From SAR202 cluster bacterium bin87 (GTDB lineage Bacteria; Chloroflexota; Dehalococcoidia; Lucifugimonadales; UBA3495), in contig MPNC01000002.1 in assembly GCA_002238825.1 (NCBI GenBank), positions 301,180 through 365,179 of the forward strand: a stretch of 64,000 nucleotides of DNA. The letters run 5' to 3'. Shown here piece after piece: positions 52,522-62,283 of the stretch. How positions within the stretch are numbered: position 1 is the first letter of the stretch; every line of letters begins with the position of its first letter. The position numbers and the translations under genes are program-made. The notes beneath the pieces are model-generated. The model was not told the origin of the DNA. It saw nothing but the letters and a program-made list of their open reading frames with translations, and searched no databases.

Positions 52522-53559
52522 TTATGGGGTGCTCACGGCTGCCAGGACGTACACCGCGATCAGGGACGGAAGAAGGCTGTCCAACCGATCCAACATCCCG
52601 CCGTGTCCGGGAAACAGGTTGCCTGAGTCCTTGGCGTCAGCCAACCGTTTGATTTTGGATTCGGCCAGATCACCTATGGGCGATACGGCGCCTAAAATAA
52701 CACCGATCATCGCCAGGTGCCAAATCTCCAGGCGCAGCGGAAAAAGCACGCCGACCACAACCGCGGCGATTGCTGCGGCCAGCATTCCGCCGGCGGTCCC
52801 CTCCCAGGTTTTCCCGGGGCTGATCCCGGGAGCCATGCGATGCCTGCCGAAAAGACGACCCACCATGTACGCACCGGTGTCTGCGGCATACACGGTGAGG
52901 ATCGCCAGGAGCAGCCACCAGCAGCCCGTTTCCGTGAGAACGGTGAGTTCCCGCGCGAAATCGGAACCGATTATGTCCGGCAGCGCCCAAACCCCTTCCG
53001 CAGCGCCCGGGGCCGCATAGGCCGTTTCGAAAGCCTCGCCGAGTCCGTCATCTTCTATGAGCGGAGGCCTCGATAATGGAGGCGCTGGGTCGTCAACTTT
53101 CGCCCTCCAAAGCCTGGGCAACCCGTCGATCCCGCGAAGCGCCGTCGCGGCCGCCAACGCTCCTCCGATGTAAACGGGCGACACTATCAAATAACCCGCC
53201 GCCGCTATCGGGCGCTGCCCGTGCCAGGCGGCGATCATCCACAAACCGGCAGCGACGGCGCCGGCCATGCAGATGCCCAGAACTGCCCACCCGAAATCCT
53301 GGGGCCGTACCGCCAGCTCTCCCGCCAGCACCAGCGCGACCGCCCAGACTCCACCCAGCAGCACGGGCAGCGGCGTGTCGGGGCTGTCATCGCCCTCCGC
53401 CATTCGGTCACGATTGGCGGGATACAGCCGATATGCTTCTCTAACCCCGATCACCGCGGCGACCGCAGCCAGGATGGTAATCCAGGGTGCGCCCAACCAG
53501 ATGCACGCCAGCACCACGGGCACACCCACCAGGGCGGTTAGAACCCGGTGGAGCAGCAC
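52522..53559 (-). CDS. cdsA: Phosphatidate cytidylyltransferase
   Basis: CdsA makes CDP-diacylglycerol from phosphatidate and CTP. The 345-residue membrane protein has about 8 helices and the C-terminal signature GISPGKTWEGTAGGMLAA plus GDLAESKIKR. Start: GTG 53559, five bases after the uppS stop, with GGAG upstream; longer in-frame versions read back into uppS. A soluble insert of about 75 residues (DPAPPLSRPPLIEDDGLGEA) interrupts the middle, which is unusual for the family. Confidence 0.88.
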   Translation of the reverse strand: MLLHRVLTALVGVPVVLACIWLGAPWITILAAVAAVIGVREAYRLYPANRDRMAEGDDSPDTPLPVLLGGVWAVALVLAGELAVRPQDFGWAVLGICMAGAVAAGLWMIAAWHGQRPIAAAGYLIVSPVYIGGALAAATALRGIDGLPRLWRAKVDDPAPPLSRPPLIEDDGLGEAFETAYAAPGAAEGVWALPDIIGSDFARELTVLTETGCWWLLLAILTVYAADTGAYMVGRLFGRHRMAPGISPGKTWEGTAGGMLAAAIAAVVVGVLFPLRLEIWHLAMIGVILGAVSPIGDLAESKIKRLADAKDSGNLFPGHGGMLDRLDSLLPSLIAVYVLAAVSTP

Positions 53560-53564
53560 CCGCT

Positions 53565-54347
53565 TTACGCTCCGGAAGGATGGTCCTGGACAGCCAGGGA
53601 GCCGAACCGCCTCTGCCGTTGACCGTAGGCGCTCAGCGCGCGATCCAACTCTGCCGCATCCAGATCCGGCCAAAGCGCCGGCGTGTGGTAATACTCACTG
53701 TAGGCCGCCTGCCAGATGAGAAAATTGCTGAGGCGCTGCTCGCCTCCGGTCCGGATGATCAGGTCGGGATCCGGGCAACCGTCCGTGTACAGGTAGCGGG
53801 CGAACAGCGATTCGTCCACGTCGTCCGGAAGCACCCCGTCTGCCAGCATCCGCCGGACCGCCTGCAGGATCTCGTCGCGGCCGCCGTAGTTGAAGGCGAT
53901 GTTAACCGTGATCCCGGCATTGTGCTCGGTGATGGCCTGCGCCTGCCGTATCGCATCCTGGAGCGCGGGATCCAACGGGTTCATGTCCCCCAGGTGCACC
54001 AACCTGACGCCAGCCTTGTGCAGTTCCCGGGTCTGCGGCTCGATTTCTTCCGCCAGGATCGCCATCAGGCTGTCCACTTCATCATTGGGCCTTCGCCAGT
54101 TTTCCGTAGAAAACGCGTAGAGAGTGACCACCCGGATGCCACGTTGCGCCAGCAACTCGACGACCTGCCGGATATTGCTCACACCGCGCCGGTGACCCGC
54201 CTTGCGCGGGAGGCCCTGGCGCTCAGCCCAGCGTCCATTGCCGTCCATGATGATGGCCACGTGGCGTGGGATCGAATCGACGCCGGCATCCGCGCCGGAG
54301 GCGGGTAGCGAGTATTCGGCGTTGGGCAGGTCCGAGTTATGTGACAT
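53565..54347 (-). CDS. uppS: Isoprenyl (undecaprenyl) diphosphate synthase
   Basis: UppS makes the C55 lipid carrier for cell wall or glycan assembly. The 260-residue product has the catalytic Asp in IIMDGNGRWAERQGLPR, ISFST-like LYAFSTENWRRP and the RTGGEQRLSNFLIWQ segment. ATG 54347 (MSHNSDLP) is chosen; upstream in-frame codons show no family similarity. The N-terminal 25 residues are non-conserved. It probably supplies the lipid used by the PMT-like transferase at 21967. Confidence 0.95.
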   Translation of the reverse strand: MSHNSDLPNAEYSLPASGADAGVDSIPRHVAIIMDGNGRWAERQGLPRKAGHRRGVSNIRQVVELLAQRGIRVVTLYAFSTENWRRPNDEVDSLMAILAEEIEPQTRELHKAGVRLVHLGDMNPLDPALQDAIRQAQAITEHNAGITVNIAFNYGGRDEILQAVRRMLADGVLPDDVDESLFARYLYTDGCPDPDLIIRTGGEQRLSNFLIWQAAYSEYYHTPALWPDLDAAELDRALSAYGQRQRRFGSLAVQDHPSGA

Positions 54348-54592
54348 GAAAAAGTTCGCAGACAGAGGGTGGTCCAGGTATCGGGATGGCTCGCGTCCAT
54401 GCCGGTACGGCAGAGTTCGCTGCGCGGGCGACTGCGCTTGCCGGAGATTCCAGTGTGGGGCAACGCCGATGGTGTTCAGGCAAACTTGCGCCCGCCTATC
54501 GGTTCTCATGGGGACGAGGCCCCGAATATGGCGGGCGTCCAACAGTGTTGAAGGAACGCGCTAACGCGTGCGCCAGGCATCTGAGGCGGGAG

Positions 54593-55198
54593 CTACACCT
54601 CCATGATTTCCCCTTCCTTCGTCGCCGCCACCTCGTCGATGGTCTTGATGTGAGCGTCGGTCGTCTTTTGCAACGAGTCCTGGCTGCGCCGGTTCTCATC
54701 TTGGGAGATCGATTTGTCTCGCTCCATTTTGCGCAGGGAATCCACACCTTCGCGCCGGACGTTCCGGACCGCCACCTTGCTGTCCTCCGCCTTTCGCTTC
54801 AGCAAGCGCACCATCTCCTGGCGCCGTTCCTGTGTCAACGGCGGGATGGGAACCGTGATCACGTTGCCGTCGTTGGAGGGATTGAACCCCATTTCGGACT
54901 GGGTCAGGCTCCGTTCAATGTCGCGCAAGGCCTGCCGGTCCCAGGGCTGCACCATGATGGCCCGGGCATCGGGGGCCGATATGGAAGCAATCTGTTTGAG
55001 AGGTGTGGGTGAGCCATAGTAGTCGACCGACAAGTCTTCGATCAGCGCGGGCGTTGCCCGTCCCGTTCGGAGCGTGCTGATGTCGCGGCGCATCGCTTCG
55101 ATCGATTGACCCATTTTGCGCTCCGCTTCGGTCAGCACGGCCTCCATGGTCGGCCCATCCTGATCGCCGTTGTTGCCTCGGTTGTTGCGATCTGGCAT
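54593..55198 (-). CDS. frr: Ribosome recycling factor
   Basis: RRF with EF-G splits the post-termination ribosome. The 201-residue product has the triple-helix core (MEAVLTEAERKMGQSIEAMR) and the beta hinge SVDYYGSPTPLKQIASIS, with ERRQEMVRLLKRKAED in the C-terminal helix. It is about 15 residues longer than usual at the N-terminus. AGGAGG is 6 bases upstream of ATG 55198. Confidence 0.96.
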   Translation of the reverse strand: MPDRNNRGNNGDQDGPTMEAVLTEAERKMGQSIEAMRRDISTLRTGRATPALIEDLSVDYYGSPTPLKQIASISAPDARAIMVQPWDRQALRDIERSLTQSEMGFNPSNDGNVITVPIPPLTQERRQEMVRLLKRKAEDSKVAVRNVRREGVDSLRKMERDKSISQDENRRSQDSLQKTTDAHIKTIDEVAATKEGEIMEV

Positions 55199-55245
55199 TT
55201 GGTCCCTCCTTTACGGCTGAACGTCTTTAGCTGGCGGTTTTCGTA

Positions 55246-56007
<762 letters not shown>

Positions 56008-56059
56008 TCAAACCCGACGCAGCATCAACCTGGGAGCGATGCCGTTTTCGCTTGGTCCT

Positions 56060-56566
56060 TTACTCTCCAAGCGCGAGCCTGCGGAAGCTGACGATACGCA
56101 CGTTTTCGCCGGTCTGCGCAGCGGTTTCCCGCACCAGGTCCGCGAGAGTCCTTGACCCGTCCTTGATGAACGGCTGTTGCATCAGGCACACCTGGGCGGC
56201 GGGGCGATCGTCGCCCTCATCCTTGTCCTCTTCGTTCAGGTACACCGGCGACATTGCCGCCACCTGCATGGCGATGTCGTGCGCCAACGTGCGGAACTCG
56301 TCGGTGCGCGCCACAAAGTCAGTTTCGCATCCCAACTGCACCAATGCTCCGACCCGACCACCGGTGTGGATATACGACTCGACCAACCCCTGCGAGGTTT
56401 CGCGGTCGGCTCGTTTAGCGGCCTGCTCGAACCCTTTCTGGCGGAGGGCTGCCATGGCCTGCTCCAGGTTTCCGCCGTTGTCCTCCAGAGCTTGCTTGCA
56501 ATCACTGATGCCGGCGCCGGTCTGTTCGCGCAGGCTTTTGATCAGTTCAACGGTTACTGCAGGCAA
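56060..56566 (-). CDS. tsf: Elongation factor Ts (short form)
   Basis: EF-Ts reloads EF-Tu with GTP. The 168-residue product has the UBA-like N-terminus VELIKSLREQTGAGISDCKQ and the family signature GLVESYIHTGGRVGALVQL then CETDFVAR. It lacks the second core subdomain of the 280-residue proteobacterial form, as in Thermus and Chloroflexota. The start is TTG 56566 with GGAGG about 9 bases upstream, a rare start choice. Confidence 0.93.
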   Translation of the reverse strand: MPAVTVELIKSLREQTGAGISDCKQALEDNGGNLEQAMAALRQKGFEQAAKRADRETSQGLVESYIHTGGRVGALVQLGCETDFVARTDEFRTLAHDIAMQVAAMSPVYLNEEDKDEGDDRPAAQVCLMQQPFIKDGSRTLADLVRETAAQTGENVRIVSFRRLALGE

Positions 56567-56619
56567 CTTTTGCGCCTCCTGTGGGTAATGCGGTTTGGCG
56601 ATTGGTCAGGGAGAGCCGG

Positions 56620-57495
56620 CTACGTCTCGAGGGGGCGAGCGGACATCATCTGCCCGAGCTCTTCCAGCGTCACCGTGTTGCTGAAAGGCCGCGCATCTTC
56701 GTCGCCTTCTTCCCCGTCAGTTTCCGACGCCTCGGTCTGCGCAATTTGCAGGGCTTCCCGCTGCGCCTGACCTTCTTCGATGGCTGAAGCCATGCGCCCG
56801 GTGATCAGTCTGATGGACCGAACCGCGTCGTCATTGCCGGGCACCGCGTGGGTTACCTGGCCCGGATCGCAGTCGGTATCAACAATCGCAAAGATGGGGA
56901 TGTTGAGCCGGCGCGCTTCCGCGATGCAGATATCCTCTTTGCCAATGTCAATCACGAAGAGAGCGGAAGGCAGCCGGTCCATGTTTCGGAGACCGGTGAA
57001 GTACTTTTCGAGCTTGTCCAGGGTGTGCGTCAGCCGCACCGTTTCCTTCTTGGGCAGCCGCGCCAGGTATCCCGTGTCCCGCTGTTCCTGCAGACGCTTC
57101 ATGTGGTCGATGCGACCCTTGATGGTCTGGAAGTTGGTCAGCGTGCCGCCCAGCCAGCGCTGGTTCACGTACCACTGGTCGGTGCGCTCTGCTTCGGAAG
57201 CAATCACGTCCTGGGCCTGCTTCTTGGTACCGACGAACAGGACCTTGCCACCGTTGGCGGACAATTCCACCATCGCCCGATATGCGTCGGTGATCAGCCC
57301 CATCGTCTGCTGCAGGTCGATGATGTGAATCCCGTTGCGCTGCGTGAATATGTAGCGGCGCATGCGCGGGTTCCACCGCCTGGTCTGGTGACCAAAGTGG
57401 ACGCCGGCCTCCAACAGGGACTTCATCGTGATCGGTTCCAGCGCGGGAGCCGCATTCATCGCACTCTCCGCCGGGCGTTCCGGGGCTTGTACCAT
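56620..57495 (-). CDS. rpsB: 30S ribosomal protein S2
   Basis: S2 binds the 30S subunit. The 291-residue product has the family blocks [35 protein letters not shown] and [20 protein letters not shown]. The C-terminus is extended by an acidic Glu/Asp tail ([15 protein letters not shown]). The ATG at 57495 begins [14 protein letters not shown]; an in-frame ATG further in (MNAAPAL) is an alternative. It leads the operon with tsf, pyrH, frr. Confidence 0.95.
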   Translation of the reverse strand: MVQAPERPAESAMNAAPALEPITMKSLLEAGVHFGHQTRRWNPRMRRYIFTQRNGIHIIDLQQTMGLITDAYRAMVELSANGGKVLFVGTKKQAQDVIASEAERTDQWYVNQRWLGGTLTNFQTIKGRIDHMKRLQEQRDTGYLARLPKKETVRLTHTLDKLEKYFTGLRNMDRLPSALFVIDIGKEDICIAEARRLNIPIFAIVDTDCDPGQVTHAVPGNDDAVRSIRLITGRMASAIEEGQAQREALQIAQTEASETDGEEGDEDARPFSNTVTLEELGQMMSARPLET

Positions 57496-57900
57496 AAGCT
57501 CTGTGCCTCTCTCCTGTGTCTGGCGTAAGATCGGGCGTGAGTATAGCACAGGCCAAATCCGAGCGGCAATCTGAAACGTTTCCCGCGCGTACCCGCTTTG
57601 CCGGAGCCGGGCAGTTTGCATGGATACACATGATCGAATCGATGAGACGCTCTACATCAGTCCAGAGCGAAAGTGGATAGAAGCAGCGAACAACAGGGCC
57701 AAATGGCATGCTCAACCAGCTAACGATCCCCTCTCATCCACCTTGAACCATCCCCGTTCATCCTGTTTGTCCATGCAAGAGGAAACGCTTCGCCCGGTGA
57801 CCAGGCTCCAGCCGGTCCGATGCCGGTATTCCTTCCTTGCCTCTGCGCGACGCGCTATGTACACTCGCGCCCAACCTCGACCATGCAGGAGGTGTGGCCA
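57496..57900. other. 405-bp gap between the rpsB operon and amidase genes
   Basis: It holds the rpsB promoter (57540-57569) and, closer to 57900, the upstream region of the AtzG-like gene. It also contains ttcatcctgtttgtccatg at about 57762, of a type often dispersed in bacterial genomes. No gene was found. Confidence 0.55.
57540..57569 (-). promoter_or_regulatory. rpsB operon promoter
   Basis: Minus-strand TTGCCG (57564-57569), 18-base spacer and TATACT (57540-57545); transcription would start near 57533, 38 bases before rpsB. Confidence 0.65.
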
Positions 57901-58101
57901 ATGCCGATTTCCGACGAAACCATGAAGCGAATCATCGCCGAATACGGCGGGTTCGAGTTGTCCGACGCCGAATTGGCGCTGGTCAAACCCGAGCTGGAAA
58001 ACTACCTGACCGAACTGCAGAACCTGCGCGACCTTGACCTCTCCGACGTTATGTCCGCGCGCCTGCTGAGGCCAGCCGATGGAGGACAAGCCGATGCCTG
58101 A
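57901..58101 (+). CDS. AtzG/GatC-like small amidase subunit
   Basis: This 66-residue protein has the helix-pair pattern of the AtzG/GatC family, small partners that stabilise a neighbouring amidase. Its N-terminal part reads DETMKRIIAEYGGFELSDAE and the loop LRDLDLSDVMSARLL resembles the GatC-like arm. The stop overlaps the start of the amidase gene, which supports a pair as in AtzG-AtzE. A ribosome site (aggaggtg) precedes ATG 57901. Confidence 0.65.
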   Translation: MPISDETMKRIIAEYGGFELSDAELALVKPELENYLTELQNLRDLDLSDVMSARLLRPADGGQADA

Positions 58102-59518
58102 TTCCGACCTGCTCAAGCTGACCATTTCCGAAGTCGCCCCGCTGATCCAGGCCCGGGAGGTTTCTCCGGTTGACCTCACCGAGGCGGCCCTGGCCGAAGC
58201 CGAGCGCCGCCAACCCACGCTCAATTCCTTCATCAACATCATGCGGGAACAGGCACTCGAACAGGCCGAACAGGCGGAGGAAGCCCTGTCCCGTGGCGAG
58301 TATCTCGGCCCCCTCCACGGCATCCCCATCGGTATCAAGGACAACATAGCCACCGGCGGCATCACCACCACCGTGGGTACCAAGGTGCTGCGGGACAACG
58401 TGCCCGATGAGGACGCCGAGGTAGTCCGCCGCTGCAAGGCCGCCGGCGCCATCATCATCGGCAAGGAAAACCTGGAGGAGTTCGCCGCCGGCGCCACCTC
58501 CAACAACCCCCACTACGGGGCGGTGCACAACCCCTGGAACGTGGACCACATCCCCGGCGGTTCCAGCGGGGGCGGCGGCGCCAACGTGGCCGCCGGCGTC
58601 ACCTTCGCGTCCCTGGGAACCGACCTGGGCGGTTCGGTGCGTCTGCCCGGCGCCTTCTGTGGCGTCGTCGGACTCAAGCAGACCTTCGGGCGGGTGAGCC
58701 AGCGCGGCCTGCTGGTGACCAGCTTCAACGGCGACCATATCGGCCCCATGACCCGCTCCGTGCGCGACAGCGCCCTGGTCCTGCAGGCCATCGCCGGCTA
58801 CGACCCCCTGGATCCCAGCACGGTTCCGGTACCGGTTGACGACTACGCGCTCATCATGGAACGCGGGATCAGCGGGCTGACCATGGGCATTCCGTCGAAC
58901 TACTACTATGATCACCTTGACCCTGAGGTGGAGGAAGCGATTCGCCGCGCCATCGCCGCCCTTGAGGAACTGGGCGTCGAGACCCGAGAGGTCAGTGTCC
59001 CCAGCATGCAATACGCCGGCGCGCTGCGCTTCTCCAGCATGGCGGACAGCGTGGTCACCCACGAGCCATACATCGAGGCCAGTCGCGAAGACTACGGTCC
59101 CGATACCCTGTACCGCACCCTGGCCGGCCAGTTTGTACTCGGCCGCGACTATTCCAAGGCGATGAAAGTCCAGCGCATCATCAAGGAGGAACACGCCCGC
59201 GTCATGCAGGACGTGGACTTCCTCATCACACCGACCACGCCGCTGCCGGCTCCGCGCATCGACGCCGACACCCTGGACGTGGAAGGTGGCCGCCAGAAGG
59301 TGCGCGGTCCCGGTTCCGGCCACGTTTCGCGCAACACCAGCCCCATGAACGCCACCGGGTTCCCGGCGATAACCGTGCCCTGCGGATTCAGCGAGCTGGG
59401 ACTGCCCATCGGCCTGCAGTTCATCGGCCGTCCGTGGGAGGAGGGCAACCTGTTCCGCATCGCCAACGCTTACGAGGCCGTCTCTCCCAGCCGGGGCGTC
59501 TGGCCCAGCCTGGAGTGA
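58094..59518 (+). CDS. Amidase (AtzE/GatA-like)
   Basis: This 474-residue amidase-signature enzyme has the Lys in IPIGIKDNIATGG, the cis-Ser in IPGGSSGGGGANVAAG and the nucleophile in LGTDLGGSVRLPGAFCG. With the AtzG-like small subunit upstream it resembles AtzE-type 1-carboxybiuret hydrolases or GatA. A tRNA-amidotransferase role would need GatB, absent here. ATG 58094 was chosen because GGAGGA sits 8 bases upstream; the ATG at 58079 is possible. Confidence 0.9.
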   Translation: MPDSDLLKLTISEVAPLIQAREVSPVDLTEAALAEAERRQPTLNSFINIMREQALEQAEQAEEALSRGEYLGPLHGIPIGIKDNIATGGITTTVGTKVLRDNVPDEDAEVVRRCKAAGAIIIGKENLEEFAAGATSNNPHYGAVHNPWNVDHIPGGSSGGGGANVAAGVTFASLGTDLGGSVRLPGAFCGVVGLKQTFGRVSQRGLLVTSFNGDHIGPMTRSVRDSALVLQAIAGYDPLDPSTVPVPVDDYALIMERGISGLTMGIPSNYYYDHLDPEVEEAIRRAIAALEELGVETREVSVPSMQYAGALRFSSMADSVVTHEPYIEASREDYGPDTLYRTLAGQFVLGRDYSKAMKVQRIIKEEHARVMQDVDFLITPTTPLPAPRIDADTLDVEGGRQKVRGPGSGHVSRNTSPMNATGFPAITVPCGFSELGLPIGLQFIGRPWEEGNLFRIANAYEAVSPSRGVWPSLE

Positions 59519-59559
59519 CACCTACGACGTCTCTACGGAGGTAGCGCAGGAGCAATCTC

Positions 59560-60552
59560 ATGGAATACCGACGCTTCGGCCCAACCGACATGACCGTTTC
59601 GGCCCTTGGGTTCGGTTGCTGGGAGATGGGCGGCACCTACGGCGACGTGTCCGGCAGTGAGCTCGACGCGGCGGTCAACCGCGCCATCGACCTTGGCATC
59701 AACTGCTTCGACACGGCGCCGGCCTACGGGCGGGGCGAATCGGAGGTCGTCCTGGGCAAGGCGCTGGGCAACCGCCGCAAGGACGTCATCGTCGTCACCA
59801 AGTGCGGCGTCGGCTACGCCGACCGGCCCAAGGGACGGGACAGCCGCATGGTGTCCATCTTATCCTCGGTGGAGCAGAGCCTGCAGAACCTGGGCACCGA
59901 TTACATTGACGTCCTGCTGATTCACTGGCCGGACGTCAACACTCCATTCGACGAGACCATGCACGCCCTGGACAGCCTGGTCAACCAGGGCAAGGTGCGC
60001 GCCGTGGGCGTATCGAACTTCACCCTCGACCAGATCCGGGAGTGTGAATCCGTTCGCAGCGTGGACGTCGTCCAGTATGGCCTCAATATGTTCGACCGGC
60101 GCATGGAGCAGGAAATCTTCCCCTACTGCCTGCAGCAGGGCACCGGCGTCATGGTCTACGGACCACTGGCGTTCGGGCTGTTGACCGGAACCATGTCGGC
60201 GGACACCACCTTCGGCAACAACGACTGGCGCGCCACCGGCGGCCGGCCCGGCTGGAACATCGGCGTGTTCGCCGAGGAGCATTTCCAGCGCAATCTGCGC
60301 GTCGTGGAAGACCTGAAACCCATCGCCGAGGCCCGGGGCAAAACGATGCCCCACCTCGCCCTGCGCTGGGTGCTCTCCAACCCCGCCGTGTCCGTGGCGC
60401 TGGTCGGCACCCGCACCGTGCGAGAGGTTGAGGACAACGTCGCTGCGCTGGAGTGGGCTCTCTCCGGCGCGGATATGGAGCAGATCGACGCCATCTTCGC
60501 CCGCTACGGCGTCGACACTTACCCTGACATAGTGATCGACCCGGACGAATAG
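59560..60552 (+). CDS. Aldo/keto reductase
   Basis: This 330-residue NADPH-dependent oxidoreductase of the AKR family reduces aldehydes or ketones. The tetrad is visible as Asp and Tyr in CFDTAPAYGRGESEVVLG, Lys in VIVVTKCGVGY and His in VLLIHWPDVN. The typical C-terminal NADP-binding segment follows (ALVGTRTVREVEDNVAA). The ATG at 59560 follows a plausible ribosome site (cggaggtag at 59533). It ends in a strong hairpin. Confidence 0.93.
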   Translation: MEYRRFGPTDMTVSALGFGCWEMGGTYGDVSGSELDAAVNRAIDLGINCFDTAPAYGRGESEVVLGKALGNRRKDVIVVTKCGVGYADRPKGRDSRMVSILSSVEQSLQNLGTDYIDVLLIHWPDVNTPFDETMHALDSLVNQGKVRAVGVSNFTLDQIRECESVRSVDVVQYGLNMFDRRMEQEIFPYCLQQGTGVMVYGPLAFGLLTGTMSADTTFGNNDWRATGGRPGWNIGVFAEEHFQRNLRVVEDLKPIAEARGKTMPHLALRWVLSNPAVSVALVGTRTVREVEDNVAALEWALSGADMEQIDAIFARYGVDTYPDIVIDPDE

Positions 60553-60569
60553 GTCCGGGTCGATCGTTT
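60534..60569 (+). terminator. Terminator overlapping the AKR stop codon
   Basis: Stem gatcgacccggac / gtccgggtcgatc (13 bp) has the loop GAATAG, which contains the gene's own stop codon, followed by GTTT. Confidence 0.75.
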
Positions 60570-60595
60570 CCCCACGGTTATGGCGGCGTGAAGAA

Positions 60596-62167
60596 CTAGC
60601 CCGCAGCGACCCAATCGGCCACGCGCTCGCCCACCATGATGACGGTGGGATGAATTCCGCCGGAACGGGGGACCCGTGGCATCACCGACGCGTCGACAAC
60701 CCAAAGGCCGTCCACGCCACGCACCCGGCAATACTGGTCAGTCACGGCCATGGTGTCAGCGTCCGGCCCCATCCGGCAGGTGCCGGAAACGTGCCGCGCC
60801 GTGCCCACCGTCTCCCGAGCCCAGCGGTCCAGGGCGTCGTCATTGTTCAGGATGTCATCCAGCGGGTTGATCCGGAAGTCGTACACGTCGCTGAAGGCTT
60901 CCGATTCCAGCATCCGTGCGCCGAATCGAATGCCCTCCCGGATGCGCTTGGCATCGTTGGGATGCCGCAGGTACTGGTAGTTGAACTCCGGTTGCACGTC
61001 GGGATCGGATGATTGCAACTTCACAAACCCCGATCCATCGGGCAGCCCCAGCGTGCACGAAATCCGCGCCGCGCGTTCCGCAGGGACGTCCCCGGTGTTG
61101 TAGCGGGTCCGCACGCCGGCGACCTTCTCTTCCCGCTCGTCCACCACCGTGCTGCTGCGGAGCACCATGTCATTGGTGTAGCCCGCCCCGCCAGAGTAGT
61201 GCAGGCCGAAGTGCGGCGCGTCCAGGTCGCCCGTCAGCGTCTTGCCATCCTTCACCTTATAGGTGATATGGACGCTCAGGTGGTTCCACAATCCCTGGCC
61301 GACGCCCGGGCTGTCGTGGATCACGGGGATGCCAAATTGCCGCAGGTGTTCCCGAGGGCCGACGCCGGACAGCATCAGCAACTGGGGTGAGCGGATCGCC
61401 CCGCTGCTCAGCACGACCCGGTTGGCCCCGACAGTGAAGATCTCACCCCCGCTGGAGGCCTCGACGCCGACGGCTTTGTTGCCCTCGAACAGGACCCGGC
61501 GCACGTACACGTTGCCCCGCACCGTCAGGTTCAGCCGGTGCCGCATCGGGTTGAGGTGCGTCATGGCCGCGCTCATGCGGATACCGCCCAGGTTGTTGGT
61601 CGGCGACACGCCGACGCCGGTGGGGTTCGGCCCGTTGGTGTCCTCCACGGCAGGGTAACCCTCGGCCAGGCAGGCATCATAGAACGCCTTCTGGATGTCC
61701 GCCCACGTGCCGGTTATCCGACGCCGGACCGGCATCGGGCCGTCCGAGCCGTGATAGTCGTCCTGGATGTCCATGTCGTTTTCCATCTTGCGATAGAAGG
61801 GCAGCACCTTATCGTAAGACCATTCATCGTTGCCCCGGGCGGCCCAGTCGTCGAAGTCCTCGGGGAACCCGCGCTGCATCGCCTGGCCGTTGATGGACGA
61901 CCCGCCGCCGATAACCTTGCCCTGCGCCACGTGGATTTCGCCCTGCTCCTCGGTGATGGTTCCCCGCAGCGCCCAGTTGTGAATGGAGTCCTGAGCTTCG
62001 GCGTACCTGGTGCCGCCAAACTTCACGTCGTCGGGCAGAACGGCCGGATCCGGATAGTCGTTGCCGGCCTCCAGCAGCAGCACCGAGGTGTTCGCGTCCT
62101 CTGCCAATCGGCTGGCCAGCGTGGAGCCGGCCGCACCGCCTCCGACCACGATAACGTCGTACTTCAT
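60596..62167 (-). CDS. GMC-family FAD oxidoreductase
   Basis: This 523-residue flavoprotein is a glucose-methanol-choline oxidoreductase, oxidising alcohols. It has the FAD motif VIVVGGGAAGSTLASRLAED, the GMC signature region GGSSINGQAMQRGFPEDFDD, and C-terminal HVSGTCRMGP and RSGGIHPTVIMVGERVADW with two His. Substrate unknown (choline-like or polyethylene glycol dehydrogenases are relatives). ATG 62167 follows AGGAGG by 6 bases. Confidence 0.92.
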   Translation of the reverse strand: MKYDVIVVGGGAAGSTLASRLAEDANTSVLLLEAGNDYPDPAVLPDDVKFGGTRYAEAQDSIHNWALRGTITEEQGEIHVAQGKVIGGGSSINGQAMQRGFPEDFDDWAARGNDEWSYDKVLPFYRKMENDMDIQDDYHGSDGPMPVRRRITGTWADIQKAFYDACLAEGYPAVEDTNGPNPTGVGVSPTNNLGGIRMSAAMTHLNPMRHRLNLTVRGNVYVRRVLFEGNKAVGVEASSGGEIFTVGANRVVLSSGAIRSPQLLMLSGVGPREHLRQFGIPVIHDSPGVGQGLWNHLSVHITYKVKDGKTLTGDLDAPHFGLHYSGGAGYTNDMVLRSSTVVDEREEKVAGVRTRYNTGDVPAERAARISCTLGLPDGSGFVKLQSSDPDVQPEFNYQYLRHPNDAKRIREGIRFGARMLESEAFSDVYDFRINPLDDILNNDDALDRWARETVGTARHVSGTCRMGPDADTMAVTDQYCRVRGVDGLWVVDASVMPRVPRSGGIHPTVIMVGERVADWVAAG

Positions 62168-62283
62168 GCGTCCTCCTGGGGCTATCATTTCCCCGTGTTG
62201 AATTGATAGTTTAGACTGGGATTATATCGGAAAACCGCACCCGCCAATCGCGGCCGTCAACGAGCATCCATCAGGGGAGCATC

